From: Legionella cincinnatiensis
Lineage (GTDB): Bacteria; Pseudomonadota; Gammaproteobacteria; Legionellales; Legionellaceae
NCBI RefSeq assembly: GCF_900452415.1
Contig: NZ_UGNX01000001.1
Location: 2,232,001-2,296,000, forward strand
Reading direction: 5' to 3'
Length of the DNA stretch: 64,000 bases
Shown: piece by piece, positions 53,774-62,787 of the stretch
Layout of the letters: every line of letters starts with the position of its first letter
How positions within the stretch are numbered: position 1 is the first letter of the stretch
Made by a program: the position numbers and the translations under genes
The notes under the pieces: generated by a model
Seen by the model: only the letters and a program-made list of their open reading frames with translations
What the model was told of the DNA's origin: nothing
Databases searched by the model: none

Positions 53774-54113
53774 AATTGGAGCCTGGAATAGGAATAATTG
53801 TTTTTGGAGCAGCCAGTAAATACTCTTTAATAAAATTATTACAATTATTCCATCAGTGCTGCAATAAATCCTCATACACTCATAAATTTATTTTTTCTTC
53901 TCGATCCCCACATTCAGGCAATAGGTTCATAGAGTTGACTCTAATAGAATCCCCCTTCTTGCTCCGCACTTTAGCGAACGGTTGGTAGTACTGAGAGTCT
54001 TTATAAATAGCATATTTTCTATTTATAAATTTTACTTAATGATTACAAAATAATCACAACGAATGTATACTACACTAAAATCACATTATAGTGATTGATT
54101 AAAGAGAATAATT
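53774..54113. other. Intergenic region, no gene seen
   Basis: AT-rich. An inverted pair (AAATAGCATATTTTCTATTT near 54004) lies before the next gene. The open frame near 53776 has no known features and lacks a ribosome site. Confidence 0.35.
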
Positions 54114-55490
54114 ATGGCACCCAAACCGATCAGTCAAGAACAGTTAAATAAATTACTTGGTAAAGTACCTGATGAACAGAAAAAAGAAGAATTAAAGTTT
54201 TGCATTGAACAATACAATCAAGCCCTCTTCCAATTAACAGAGCTAAAAAGAAATTTCGAATGGAAACTCATACTAGAACCCTCTCTTTTTAAAAAGGCGG
54301 AACAAAAACTTGCATCAGCCTATAAAGATTTAAAGTCAGGTCATGTATTAGATAGTAAATCGTCTGATTGGGCGAGACATATGGAGCACTATAAAAACGC
54401 TGTAGAAAAACTTAAAGAACAACGAATCGATAAGAAAATAAAAGAAAAATTCAAATCCTTTTTTGAAGGGCGCGCTCAAAAAGCAAAGGCAGATGAATTC
54501 GTCGAAGCATACAATAAAAAAATGGCAGCTTTAGAGCAAGAAAGAGAAGAATGGCAAAACAAACACGATGAATTAGGAAATGTACTGTACGATCCGATCA
54601 TGGAAACAGAAGTAGATAAGCAACTTAAAATCGTACAAGCACATATGATTCAAGCAATGCAAGCCGTCACAGCAGCGGAAAAAGCAAAAAGACTGAGCCT
54701 CGCTAAGGAAGCACTTGCTGGAGTAGGTATAGCTTTGGCAGGAGCAGGTTTAGGCATGACCGCCGCTGCTGCGGCAGGCAGTGCTTTACCTGTGTGGGGA
54801 ACAGTTATCGCAGGGATAATAGGAGGTGCAGCAGGTGGAATTTTTGGGGGCATAAGAGCATTTAGAAATTATGAAATCGCTAAAGCAACACTTCAGGCTA
54901 GAGTAGATAAGGTTCTGGGAGTCATTGCTGAATATCCCACAATAGATAACTCTACACTAATGAATCCAGGTATAGCACAGCTTAAATCACTAGATACTTT
55001 TGACTGGTTGGTGGGAGGCCCCAGGAAAACTGATTTTCAAAGAATATATGAAAAATACACTTCATCCGGCAAAAACCTTGAAGAAAGTGATAAAAACAGA
55101 CTCGATGTAATGTTACAGAGTAAATTTGCTGAAGATAGAGGCGCTTACTTTCTTATGCTGCAAGATATGATCCGCGAGGGTGCTGCCGATGCAGCGCTAC
55201 AAGTAGCTGCAGGCCTCACTCCCGTAGCCCCATTTGATCCCTACGCAGCACTCCTCATATCCTCACAATTTACTATAATGTGCACTGCTCAAATAGGAAC
55301 AGCTCGCGCTATGGCAAATCTAGCCCCGTCTGATGGCATGCCGATGGGACATGTACCCGTGGGTAACAATAAAGAGTTACTGCATGAAGCTGCTGCAGGA
55401 TTAGCCTCTAATGCCGAATGTTTAATATCGCTTGCACATCAAATTAATATCTGCACCACTATAGAACCAAGGATGCTATGGATAAGTTAG
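54114..55490 (+). CDS. Coiled-coil protein with Gly/Ala membrane hairpin; effector-like
   Basis: 458 residues; AAGAGAAT before ATG. Residues ~15-195 are a long charged coiled coil. Residues ~200-250 form a Gly/Ala-rich hydrophobic hairpin (GVGIALAGAGLGMTAAAAAGSALPVWGTVIAGIIGGAAGGIFGG), like that of colicin-type or host-membrane-inserting proteins. The C-terminal ~200 residues are helical (MLQDMIREGAADAALQVAAGLTPVAPFDPYAALLISSQ). No signal peptide. Membrane insertion in a host compartment is an inference from architecture. Confidence 0.7.
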   Translation: MAPKPISQEQLNKLLGKVPDEQKKEELKFCIEQYNQALFQLTELKRNFEWKLILEPSLFKKAEQKLASAYKDLKSGHVLDSKSSDWARHMEHYKNAVEKLKEQRIDKKIKEKFKSFFEGRAQKAKADEFVEAYNKKMAALEQEREEWQNKHDELGNVLYDPIMETEVDKQLKIVQAHMIQAMQAVTAAEKAKRLSLAKEALAGVGIALAGAGLGMTAAAAAGSALPVWGTVIAGIIGGAAGGIFGGIRAFRNYEIAKATLQARVDKVLGVIAEYPTIDNSTLMNPGIAQLKSLDTFDWLVGGPRKTDFQRIYEKYTSSGKNLEESDKNRLDVMLQSKFAEDRGAYFLMLQDMIREGAADAALQVAAGLTPVAPFDPYAALLISSQFTIMCTAQIGTARAMANLAPSDGMPMGHVPVGNNKELLHEAAAGLASNAECLISLAHQINICTTIEPRMLWIS

Positions 55491-55611
55491 GACTCTAATA
55501 GACCTAATTATTCTGTGAGTGTAGTGAATTTAAAAAAACAACAAAATGAGCTATTTCCACTGTATAATTTATAACAAGCTCCATCTATAAATTAATCTTA
55601 GGAGGCAATTA

Positions 55612-56097
55612 ATGAAAACTACAGATGACAAACATAGCAAAAGAAAAGAACATCAAAAAGATAGTTTGCATACTACTGAAGATGCTACTCAGCAAATGGT
55701 ATCAGAAATAGTGGAATATTGCAGAAAAGGGAGTAAGTGGGGTGTAAGAGCGATTCTCGATACAGTTAAAGAGCAACAACGTGGCTTTCTGTTAAATCAA
55801 CACGATCGTTTTGGCGATACAGCACTAACAGCTGCTGCATCTGGGGGGCATAATGGTTTGCTGCAATACTTACTTGAAATACCTGGTGTAGATCCCAACA
55901 TAACCACTGAGGGAACAAGATTTACACCACTCATCCTTGCTGCAGCCCACGGAAATTCCCAGATAGTCGACAATTTAATTAAATTATCAGCAATAAATCC
56001 AGAAATAAAAGATATTAATCAAATGACCGCTGCTGAAGAAGCAACCTATTCTGGTCATTTAGAAATATCAACCATGATCACAAATAGAAAAATATAA
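55612..56097 (+). CDS. Ankyrin-repeat protein
   Basis: 161 residues; strong GGAGG site. Basic, disordered first ~35 residues, then about three ankyrin units: DRFGDTALTAAASGGHNGLLQYLLEIPGVDPNI, TRFTPLILAAAHGNSQIVDNLIKLSAINPEI, NQMTAAEEATYSGHLEISTMI. Ankyrin repeats bind proteins; small stand-alone ankyrin proteins of Legionella are frequently secreted. It follows the coiled-coil gene by 121 bp and precedes a perfect hairpin. Confidence 0.85.
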   Translation: MKTTDDKHSKRKEHQKDSLHTTEDATQQMVSEIVEYCRKGSKWGVRAILDTVKEQQRGFLLNQHDRFGDTALTAAASGGHNGLLQYLLEIPGVDPNITTEGTRFTPLILAAAHGNSQIVDNLIKLSAINPEIKDINQMTAAEEATYSGHLEISTMITNRKI

Positions 56098-56118
56098 CCG
56101 TGCTATGAGCACCCTCCT

Positions 56119-56164
56119 GCTTTTACAAAGGGTAACTCTTCCAAGCGTCACCCTTTGTAAAAGC
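56119..56164 (+). terminator. Perfect 15-bp hairpin after the ankyrin gene
   Basis: Arms GCTTTTACAAAGGGT and ACCCTTTGTAAAAGC match completely, with a 16-nt loop, 21 bp after the stop. There is no clear T-tract, so bidirectional or attenuator-like behaviour is possible. Confidence 0.65.
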
Positions 56165-56218
56165 GATAGTCAATTTTTCCTTGAGTTTACACCTATATGC
56201 ACAGCCACGGGACCCAAG

Positions 56219-56238
56219 AGGACAATGACTTATTGTCC
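56219..56238. repeat. Second small hairpin
   Basis: Arms AGGACAAT / ATTGTCCT flank four bases in the leader region of the next gene. Purpose unknown; 56239-56493 otherwise contains no gene. Confidence 0.4.
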
Positions 56239-56493
56239 TTGTTGTTAACAAAGAATCCCCCATTCCTTTATTTTCTGCTTTGTTAATATAGATTTAATTT
56301 AATACAGATAAAATAAACAACAGTAATCACTTGGGGAAACATCATCGTATTAAGTGATTATTGAATGAACAAGAGATCATGCGAATACTTGCTAACTACG
56401 TATGACCTTAAAAAACTTTTTTATGACAGTGAGCTTAGTAAGTTACAAGTTTATAAAAATGCATTGTTATTTAAGATTAGCGGAGAATTCATT

Positions 56494-58140
56494 ATGCCTA
56501 TTACTAATAATGACATTAGACCCTATATTGATGAGATAAATAGCGCAATTCAGCAAAATTCCATCAATAAAGCTGTTTCAGCATTTTACAAGCTTGGTAA
56601 ATATATTCATAGCGAATATCCTGAAGAAACAAAAAATGTCGAAGACACTCAAAAAGCACTAAGAAAAGCTACCATAAACTTTTCTGATTTAGAATTACCT
56701 AATCTCGAAATGGTCAGTTTTTTGATTGCGGCAAGAGAAGAATTAGCGACCAGTAATTGCCTGGAATCAAGTGATCTATTAGGGGCCCAATTAATTGGGA
56801 TCAGCAGTTATTTGGCAATCATGGATGAACCTAACCTTGCTTTGGGTGAAGAAAGTAGAACAACTAAGGCATTTAACCACCTAGGCGAGATCATAAAGAT
56901 TTATCCAAAAGAGTTTGAAAACAATATTAATAAAATAAAGTGCGTTTTTGAGGAATTTGATAGGATAAAAGATAATCCCGAAGAGTTTGAGCAAGAGAGA
57001 ACTGAATATACTTCTATTATAAATCTTGAATTTCCAAAAGAGATTGGAAAAGTATCGCCTGAGGCACTAAAAAGGGTAGGAGAAGGAAAAATAGACTCTC
57101 GTTTATTAGGACAACATCCAGAAACTATCGATAAAATGTGTGCGATTATGACTCTATTAGCAACATTAGAAGAAAAAACTATTGAGAGAATCAGAACAAG
57201 AGAACAAGAAAAAAAGAATGTTGAAGAGCAATGGCCACAGTTAAAAATTCTTCAAAGAAATCTAATGGAAGCAAATAATAAAGAAACGCAAGCCCGTGAT
57301 AGACTACACCAATCATCTAAAGACGAAAAAGTACAGGCCCTACATGAATTTAATGAAGCAGCAGAACATGCAAAGAATGCAGAGAAAGAGATAGAGGAAG
57401 AGCGACAAAAGATAAAAGATGAACCTGGGATCAAACAAGCCCAAATCACTATAGATCAGGCCAAAAATGATAAAGTGAGCATCTTTGCTTTTTGTAGAAA
57501 TATACAAGCACTTTTAATTCAATATTATTCAGGTGATCTTGAAGCAAAAGTACGTCTTAGTGAGCAGATTAATCATGAGCTTCAAGAATATCAGCAATTG
57601 ATTCATCAAATTGACAGTAAGCTTCTCAGACAATTAGCAAAAATTAGTATTCCTGCTAATGAGTTAACAAAAATAAACAATTTAATTGATTCATTTAAAG
57701 CATTAGAAAAAGAAGTAGAAGAAATTACTGATAGTAATTTTGATAAAAAAGAAATTTTAGATTTTATTAAAAATACCAAGGAGGAATTTAATGCTTATTA
57801 TGAAGGAAATAGAACACCTCAAAAGCGGCATATGTTGGAGTTAAAGGTTAACAGTCTGATTAGTCAGGTCGAACAAACAGCCAACTGCTCTCTTTCAGTC
57901 AAAGAAAAATTTGAAGATGTACTTTCCGTATTAAGAGATATTTTTAGTTTAGGATTTTATTCTCTAGTAAAAACTGGTCGTTGGGGCTTTTATCACCATG
58001 AAGCAGGCACTCAACAGGAGGCGAGCAAGATTAGTAATTCGTTTGTTTCATTAAAAAAAGAATGGCTCGCTGAAGAAGCCGAAGAAAACACTGAAAAAAT
58101 GCTTGGAGAATCTTCGCCCTTTTCTTTTAATCGTGAATAA
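56494..58140 (+). CDS. Large coiled-coil protein with Glu-rich C-terminus; effector-like
   Basis: About 548 residues from ATG 56494 (GCGGAGAATTC upstream); the in-frame ATG at 56365 gives an atypical 43-residue leader and has no ribosome site. Helical throughout, with strong coiled coil at residues ~235-345 (EKTIERIRTREQEKKNVEEQ...EEERQKIKDEPGIKQ). No membrane helix, no enzyme motif. The last 30 residues (EWLAEEAEENTEKMLGESSPFSFNRE) are rich in glutamate like the E-block secretion signal of Dot/Icm substrates. Upstream hairpins and an ankyrin gene lie on the same strand. Confidence 0.7.
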   Translation: MPITNNDIRPYIDEINSAIQQNSINKAVSAFYKLGKYIHSEYPEETKNVEDTQKALRKATINFSDLELPNLEMVSFLIAAREELATSNCLESSDLLGAQLIGISSYLAIMDEPNLALGEESRTTKAFNHLGEIIKIYPKEFENNINKIKCVFEEFDRIKDNPEEFEQERTEYTSIINLEFPKEIGKVSPEALKRVGEGKIDSRLLGQHPETIDKMCAIMTLLATLEEKTIERIRTREQEKKNVEEQWPQLKILQRNLMEANNKETQARDRLHQSSKDEKVQALHEFNEAAEHAKNAEKEIEEERQKIKDEPGIKQAQITIDQAKNDKVSIFAFCRNIQALLIQYYSGDLEAKVRLSEQINHELQEYQQLIHQIDSKLLRQLAKISIPANELTKINNLIDSFKALEKEVEEITDSNFDKKEILDFIKNTKEEFNAYYEGNRTPQKRHMLELKVNSLISQVEQTANCSLSVKEKFEDVLSVLRDIFSLGFYSLVKTGRWGFYHHEAGTQQEASKISNSFVSLKKEWLAEEAEENTEKMLGESSPFSFNRE

Positions 58141-58203
58141 AAGATTTTATAAAGCTAAAGTTATAAAACAGTTAGGGCAGATAAAAAAAGAAACACAGTT
58201 AAT

Positions 58204-58395
58204 ATGGCCGCCATGGCTATCCAAATTTATAAAACAAGTGGTGTAAAGGGATTTTATCCTTTAATTGGCTTATCTGCTTTTGGAATGTTTGCACGTGGTA
58301 TTGCAATTAGCCATGGCAAAAAAATATATGAAGCATTGATAAGTAATGATAAATGTGAAACAAGCAACAAGTTGGAGCTTTCAAAAAATGTATGA
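58204..58395 (+). CDS. Small membrane protein, unknown
   Basis: 63 residues with one to two hydrophobic segments (GFYPLIGLSAFGMFARGIAISH). No clear ribosome site. Could be cotranscribed with the coiled-coil gene 64 bp upstream. Confidence 0.4.
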   Translation: MAAMAIQIYKTSGVKGFYPLIGLSAFGMFARGIAISHGKKIYEALISNDKCETSNKLELSKNV

Positions 58396-58555
58396 AAGGG
58401 CAAGATCCCTTATCTCCAACTATTTCCATTGCCAAGTTCATTTATTGAATTGAATGACAAAATTTAAATCTACTATTTTGGGAAGCATACAATAACAAAT
58501 AAATAGTATATTTTATACTATAATCAAGCATAAATGACACGAATAGGATTTTTCT

Positions 58556-58879
58556 ATGTATGAAGAATTTCCTTTTGAGAATTATTATGCCTTTATATGT
58601 AGCGATAATAATGGCTCTATCGCAAAAAGAAAAATAGCTCGGGAAGCACATGTTGCTCGCCTGAATCACTTAAAAGAAGAAGGAAGACTTTTATTAGCAG
58701 GCCCCCTTCTTAATCCAGAACATTTAGACATCCCCACAGGTGGCTTAATCATTGCACAATTTAATACTTTGGAGAAAGCAACAGCATGGTTAAATGAGGA
58801 GCCTTATTTAAAGACAAACGCTTATAAAAAAGTGAACGTCCATGCGTTTAAAAATGTATTTATTAGATCCCCAACTTGA
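58556..58879 (+). CDS. YciI-like protein
   Basis: 107 residues; AGGA before ATG. YciI fold (dimeric ferredoxin-like alpha+beta barrel): R-x-x-x-R-x-A-H-V-A-R-L, EGRLLLAGPLLNP (with the conserved Gly-Pro), GGLIIAQFNTLEKATAWLNEEPYLKTNAYKKVNVHAF. The conserved His in AHVARL is present. Family members are putative small enzymes or dimeric binding proteins of unsettled function. It overlaps or abuts the following EthD-like gene. Confidence 0.85.
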   Translation: MYEEFPFENYYAFICSDNNGSIAKRKIAREAHVARLNHLKEEGRLLLAGPLLNPEHLDIPTGGLIIAQFNTLEKATAWLNEEPYLKTNAYKKVNVHAFKNVFIRSPT

Positions 58880-58887
58880 GTAAATCA

Positions 58888-59616
58888 ATGAATAAAAATA
58901 ATAACTCACTCATTTTTATTAGCTTAAGTGTCTCTGCAGAAAAAGAGGCTGAATTTAATGATTTTTATCATCATTCTTATATCCCCAATTTATTAAAAAT
59001 TATTCCTGAAATCAAATTTGCAAGGCGTTATGAAGAACATAATGTTGATGGCACGCTTAGGTATTACCGTAAACAATTTCTTACCATTTATGAATGTGCT
59101 ACAGAAAGTGACACACAACTTGCCTTAAAAGCAATTAAAGAGCGCCCAGGACGAGAAAAGGAAAAAATGAAATGGAAGCAATTTCAAACTAATGACTTAC
59201 ACCATCTCGAAAGTGCTTGCATTTATACACTACGCTACCAACATCTCCGCGGTATAAAAAATAAGCCTCATTTTGGCAGCTGCCCTTTTTTTATGGTAAG
59301 TGTCGAAGTAGTTGCCAAAGAAACAGAAGCGTTTAATGATTGGTATGAAACTATTTATTTACCTAAAAATGTCGCTGATGTGCCGACTTGGACATCCTGT
59401 CTTCGTTACAGCAGCCCCACAAGAGATCCCGTACGATATTTCACTATCTATGAAGCACAAGATTTATGTACCTTAAAACAAAGCCTGGAATTAATGCGCG
59501 CCCCCCATCGTTTAAAGGAAAATGCATCTTGGAAACAATGGGATACAGGTAATAATGCTGTCATTACATGGGAAGATGCGAGTAGTTTTAAACCCATTTT
59601 TCGTTATCCCGATTAA
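58888..59616 (+). CDS. Two-domain EthD-like (dimeric alpha/beta barrel) protein
   Basis: About 242 residues from ATG 58888; an in-frame TTG at 58876 overlapping the YciI stop is an equally possible start. It consists of two ferredoxin-like halves: residues ~8-110 (EKEAEFNDFYHHSYIPNLLKIIPEIKFARRYE) and ~130-240 (ETEAFNDWYETIYLPKNVADVPTWTSCLRYSSPTRDPVRYFTIYEAQD). Both contain F-N-D-[FW]-Y and P-x-[LV] motifs, so the gene is an internal duplication. EthD-like proteins accompany degradative monooxygenases; no such enzyme is nearby. Confidence 0.7.
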   Translation: MNKNNNSLIFISLSVSAEKEAEFNDFYHHSYIPNLLKIIPEIKFARRYEEHNVDGTLRYYRKQFLTIYECATESDTQLALKAIKERPGREKEKMKWKQFQTNDLHHLESACIYTLRYQHLRGIKNKPHFGSCPFFMVSVEVVAKETEAFNDWYETIYLPKNVADVPTWTSCLRYSSPTRDPVRYFTIYEAQDLCTLKQSLELMRAPHRLKENASWKQWDTGNNAVITWEDASSFKPIFRYPD

Positions 59617-59693
59617 AGTAAGCTCGCTCCTAATAAGCTCTTAATATTATATGTTCCAAATTATGTTAGAAAATAAGTACAAAATGATTCATT

Positions 59694-59999
59694 TTAAGAT
59701 TTTCTCTCTCTAATAACTTTGCTGTGGTGGCTTTGTGCTCTCTTTTTCGAAGAAAGAGCTTTTTTGGCGAGGATTGATATTTCATCTTTAGGTTCTTGCT
59801 CTGGAAGAAAAAACTTCATAAAAAATAATGGCATGTAATATAAATTAAGCGTATTTGCTATAAAAACCTCCATTTGGTTTTCTATAAGATGGGCGGGTGA
59901 AAAAGTTTCACTCCAGTCTTGAAAAGGAGGATAAGCTAAATTTAAAAAAAACCGTTCTGGTGCCATAATGGTAGATAACCAAGCGTTCGGATCTTCCAT
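59694..59999 (-). CDS. Hypothetical protein, 101 aa
   Basis: Strong AAGGAG site. Aromatic and amphipathic N-terminal half (APERFFLNLAYPPFQDWSETF, NLYYMPLFFMKFFLP) and a very basic tail (KKALSSKKRAQSHHSKVIRERKS). The layout (amphipathic helix plus basic tail) fits a small phasin-like or membrane-peripheral protein, but I do not recognise a family. Confidence 0.55.
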   Translation of the reverse strand: MEDPNAWLSTIMAPERFFLNLAYPPFQDWSETFSPAHLIENQMEVFIANTLNLYYMPLFFMKFFLPEQEPKDEISILAKKALSSKKRAQSHHSKVIRERKS

Positions 60000-60110
60000 T
60001 TCTATCTCCTTATTAATTCTTAATATTAGTACATCCTATATAACAGGAGTATGTAAAAATAGCTTTTTTACAGCATGCTCAATTAAAATCCCATACTCTT
60101 TTATAAAATA

Positions 60111-60449
60111 CTATAAAGGCTCAACATAATAGTTTCTTATTGCTTGAGCAAAGGAATCCGCATTCATATCAGGCCAATTCTCCTTGTCAAATCCAGGAGA
60201 ATTTTTAAGTTTTTCTTTATCTATATTTAAAATAAATTTTTCAAGTACTGAATCATAAGAAAAAACTTTCCAAGGCAGAGCAAATAATTTGTCACCTAAG
60301 CCTAAAAATCCACCGAAAGAAAGAACAACATAAGCCACTTGACCGCTGATTTTATCGATCATAAGTGCTTCAATTTGTCCTAGGTCTTCTCCTGCAGAGT
60401 TTTCTACACCAATACCTACTACATTATTTGAGTTTACAAGATTCATCAT
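60111..60449 (-). CDS. PRC-barrel domain protein
   Basis: 112 residues; GGGAG before ATG 60449. PRC-barrel: VENSAGEDLGQIEALMIDKISGQVAYVVLSFGGFLGLGDKLFALPWKVFSYD, followed by a short helical tail. Small beta-barrel proteins of this type bind RNA or photosystem partners in other bacteria and are stress-associated in many; the role here is unknown. Overlapped at its start by a 45-codon frame with its own strong ribosome site. Confidence 0.88.
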   Translation of the reverse strand: MMNLVNSNNVVGIGVENSAGEDLGQIEALMIDKISGQVAYVVLSFGGFLGLGDKLFALPWKVFSYDSVLEKFILNIDKEKLKNSPGFDKENWPDMNADSFAQAIRNYYVEPL

Positions 60450-60583
60450 ATTCTCCCTAAATGTATTGCATGATGTTTCAAGATGAGGGGTTTTGACTTT
60501 ATTCTTATTATTTTTTTTACTGACTTTGCCGCTTCATGAGATTGGGATATTGAAGATAGCATGTGACAGCGCCTGCCTTTCAT
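60446..60583 (-). CDS. 45-residue basic peptide overlapping the PRC-barrel gene
   Basis: ATG 60583 follows a strong AAGGAGATAGAC. The product starts MKGRRCHMLSSISQSHEAAKS and has a Lys/Arg/His-rich second half (KKIIRIKSKPLILKHHAIHL). The TGA at 60448-60446 overlaps the PRC-barrel start by 4 bp (ATGA), as in translationally coupled genes. Size and lack of homologues make this uncertain, but start and overlap are unlikely to be coincidence. Confidence 0.45.
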   Translation of the reverse strand: MKGRRCHMLSSISQSHEAAKSVKKIIRIKSKPLILKHHAIHLGRI

Positions 60584-60713
60584 GTCTATCTCCTTATAGA
60601 ACAAAGTTACATCCAATATGTATTGTTTATTATAGAGGAAATTTGAAATATTTTTATTATAATTGATGTCTTTTGATATTTATCCTTTAGAGCATTTAGT
60701 AACTCAAAGAGTC

Positions 60714-61292
60714 TTAGGGGGATAGTAATTCTTTTCTCCAGTACTCTTTTTCTTCCCTGCAATAGCGAATCACTTCTGAAAAAGAAATGGGTGCTATAGT
60801 ATAAAAAATAAACGTTTCAGGAATAAAACGAAAGCCACAATAATATTCACTCATGGGAATAGGTTGATTAAAAAATTGTTCATTGAGTTCTTGTTTTCGC
60901 TTGTCTAATTGACGCAAATCCTGAATCACCTGGCCTGACGTGGAGGCGTAAGTTGAAAATCGCAATTGTCGTTCTCGTGGTAAATGATTCCAATAGTACT
61001 CATTTTCTTCTGAAGAAATTGGCTTTGCCCACCCTTCAATAATTACTTGGCGTTGTTGTTTTGCAAATAAAAAATTTAGGGTTGCTGCAGGATTAGCAAG
61101 CAATTCGATAACCTTTTGTGTTCCTTTTTGTGTAAAAAATAAAAGACTATCTATTTCTATTTCTCGAATAGCAACAACTCGGCTATGAGGTATCCCTGAA
61201 GAAGTGCATGTTGCTAAAACAGCGCACTGGGGTTGTTCAATACCTAACTCTTTTTCTTTATTCAACCAATTGATTAACTGATTAAAAGGCAT
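60714..61292 (-). CDS. PNPOx-like FMN-binding oxidase
   Basis: 192 residues; AAGGAGTGAGG before ATG 61292. The N-terminus PQCAVLATCTSSGIPHSRVVAIREIEIDSLLFFTQKGTQKVIELLANPAATLNFLF is a pyridoxamine-phosphate-oxidase FMN-binding core. The C-terminal part retains SEYYCGFRFIPETFIFYT but lacks the R-L-H-D-R substrate motif of true PdxH, so it resembles PhzG-type relatives. It is likely a flavoprotein oxidase of unknown substrate. Confidence 0.85.
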   Translation of the reverse strand: MPFNQLINWLNKEKELGIEQPQCAVLATCTSSGIPHSRVVAIREIEIDSLLFFTQKGTQKVIELLANPAATLNFLFAKQQRQVIIEGWAKPISSEENEYYWNHLPRERQLRFSTYASTSGQVIQDLRQLDKRKQELNEQFFNQPIPMSEYYCGFRFIPETFIFYTIAPISFSEVIRYCREEKEYWRKELLSP

Positions 61293-61460
61293 TCCTCACT
61301 CCTTATATAATTAAAAATAATTACTCCCAGCGCTTATACATACAAATTTTTATAACTTCAAAAAATTTTTTGGAATGATTTGCTCCAACACACGAATAAT
61401 CAAAATCTTCTATTGCAGTATTGACTATTTTATTAGGAAGTAGAAACCAATTGGCAACAG

Positions 61461-61470
61461 ACTTAAATTT
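61461..61470 (+). repeat. Target-site duplication, left
   Basis: ACTTAAATTT, repeated directly at 62693-62702 on the other side of the IS4 element. Confidence 0.95.
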
Positions 61471-62692
61471 CTTTGCAGAGGACAATTTTTGAAAAGGGAG
61501 ATGAAAAATAAGAAATAACTCGCTGATTTTAAAGTGATTTTATATAATTCTTTTCGCCAAAAAAGAGGATTATATGAATAAAATCAGCGAGTTGAAGAGA
61601 ATATTAGGTGAAAACCTTCCTTGGAACAAGGCCAGATTAGATTGTTTTGCACGCATGCTACTGGCTTTATATGTGGTTCGCACAGTCAATTTAAGTGAAC
61701 TAGCAGTGGCTTTTGCATCGAAAGCGGAAGTGAGTTCTCGTTATAAACGACTTCAACGCTTTTTCAGGCAATTCAAAATCGATTACACAATTTTTGCGCG
61801 GTTAATCTTTAAATTATTTTTTTCTAACACACAAAAAATCTATTTAACAATAGATAGAACCAATTGGTATTGGGGGAAACAAAAGATCAATATTTTTATG
61901 TTAGGTGTTGCGTATGAAGGAATATCTATTCCTTTGTTTTGGACTTGTCTTCCTAAGGCAGGAAGCTCAAATATAAAAGAACAAAAAGCATTAATAAATC
62001 GATTTTTAAAGTGTTTTGGTTCTTCTCAAATTATGGGCCTATTAGGTGATCGTGAATTTGGCAGTGGTGGTTTATTTAATTGGTTAAATAAAAAGAATAT
62101 CCCCTTTTATATTCGGATTAAAGAAGGCTCAATGGTGCATATTAAGAAGAAAAAATTATTTACTGCTAAAAAAATATTCAAAGAATTAAAACCTAAAGAA
62201 CACAAAGTATTTGATGTAGCAGTAGAGTTATTTGGGCAACGAGTTTTCATTGCGGGAGCACGCTCTGAAAAAGGTGAGTTAATGATTGTTGCAACGAATC
62301 AATCTCCTAAAAATGCAATTCCAATCTATCTTAGAAGATGGGAGATAGAATGTCTTTTTCATGCTTTAAAAGGACGAGGTTTTCGTTTTGAGGAAACTCA
62401 CATGACCTCCTTAGAACGCGTTGAAAAATTAATGGCTGTTTTAGCACTTGGTATGTGTTGGGCGCATAAAATAGGCGAATGGAGGGCACGTAATAAAAAA
62501 GCCATTAAAATAAATCGGCATCGTGAAAATAATCGCCCTCAAAATAGCTTTTTTCGCTATGGTTTAGATTTTATACGGGATTTACTCATTAATCCTTGTA
62601 AGAAAGTATCTCAATTTAGAATATGTATATCCGAATTATTTAATTTTAATACACTACAGATGCTTAGATCATAAAAATTGTCCTCTGCAAAG
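61471..62692 (+). mobile_element. IS4-family insertion sequence, intact and recent
   Basis: 1222 bp. Perfect 19-bp terminal inverted repeats CTTTGCAGAGGACAATTTT at 61471-61489 and 62674-62692, with a perfect 10-bp target duplication outside (ACTTAAATTT). The transposase frame is complete. Perfect ends and duplication indicate recent transposition. Confidence 0.96.
61574..62674 (+). CDS. IS4-family transposase
   Basis: 366 residues; GAGGA before ATG 61574. DDE catalytic core: IYLTIDRTNWYWG (first Asp), MGLLGDREFGSGGLF (second Asp) and the IS4 Y-(2)-R-(3)-E-(6)-K signature in YLRRWEIECLFHALKGRG (Glu). The stop overlaps the first base of the right terminal repeat. Complete. Confidence 0.95.
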   Translation: MNKISELKRILGENLPWNKARLDCFARMLLALYVVRTVNLSELAVAFASKAEVSSRYKRLQRFFRQFKIDYTIFARLIFKLFFSNTQKIYLTIDRTNWYWGKQKINIFMLGVAYEGISIPLFWTCLPKAGSSNIKEQKALINRFLKCFGSSQIMGLLGDREFGSGGLFNWLNKKNIPFYIRIKEGSMVHIKKKKLFTAKKIFKELKPKEHKVFDVAVELFGQRVFIAGARSEKGELMIVATNQSPKNAIPIYLRRWEIECLFHALKGRGFRFEETHMTSLERVEKLMAVLALGMCWAHKIGEWRARNKKAIKINRHRENNRPQNSFFRYGLDFIRDLLINPCKKVSQFRICISELFNFNTLQMLRS

Positions 62693-62702
62693 ACTTAAAT
62701 TT
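62693..62702 (+). repeat. Target-site duplication, right
   Basis: ACTTAAATTT, the second copy of the duplicated target, directly abutting the right inverted repeat. Confidence 0.95.
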
Positions 62703-62787
62703 ATCGCAAATATTTTCTTAATAAAACCTTAAGCTTTTACTTTTATACTGGCGACGAATTTGGCTTTAATATATAAGGAGACAAAAA

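Noticed and set aside
62711-62733. Possible PmrA-type box (CTTAAT...CTTAAG)
   Set aside because: Only a loose match in AT-rich DNA; similar words are frequent in the window, so it was not annotated.
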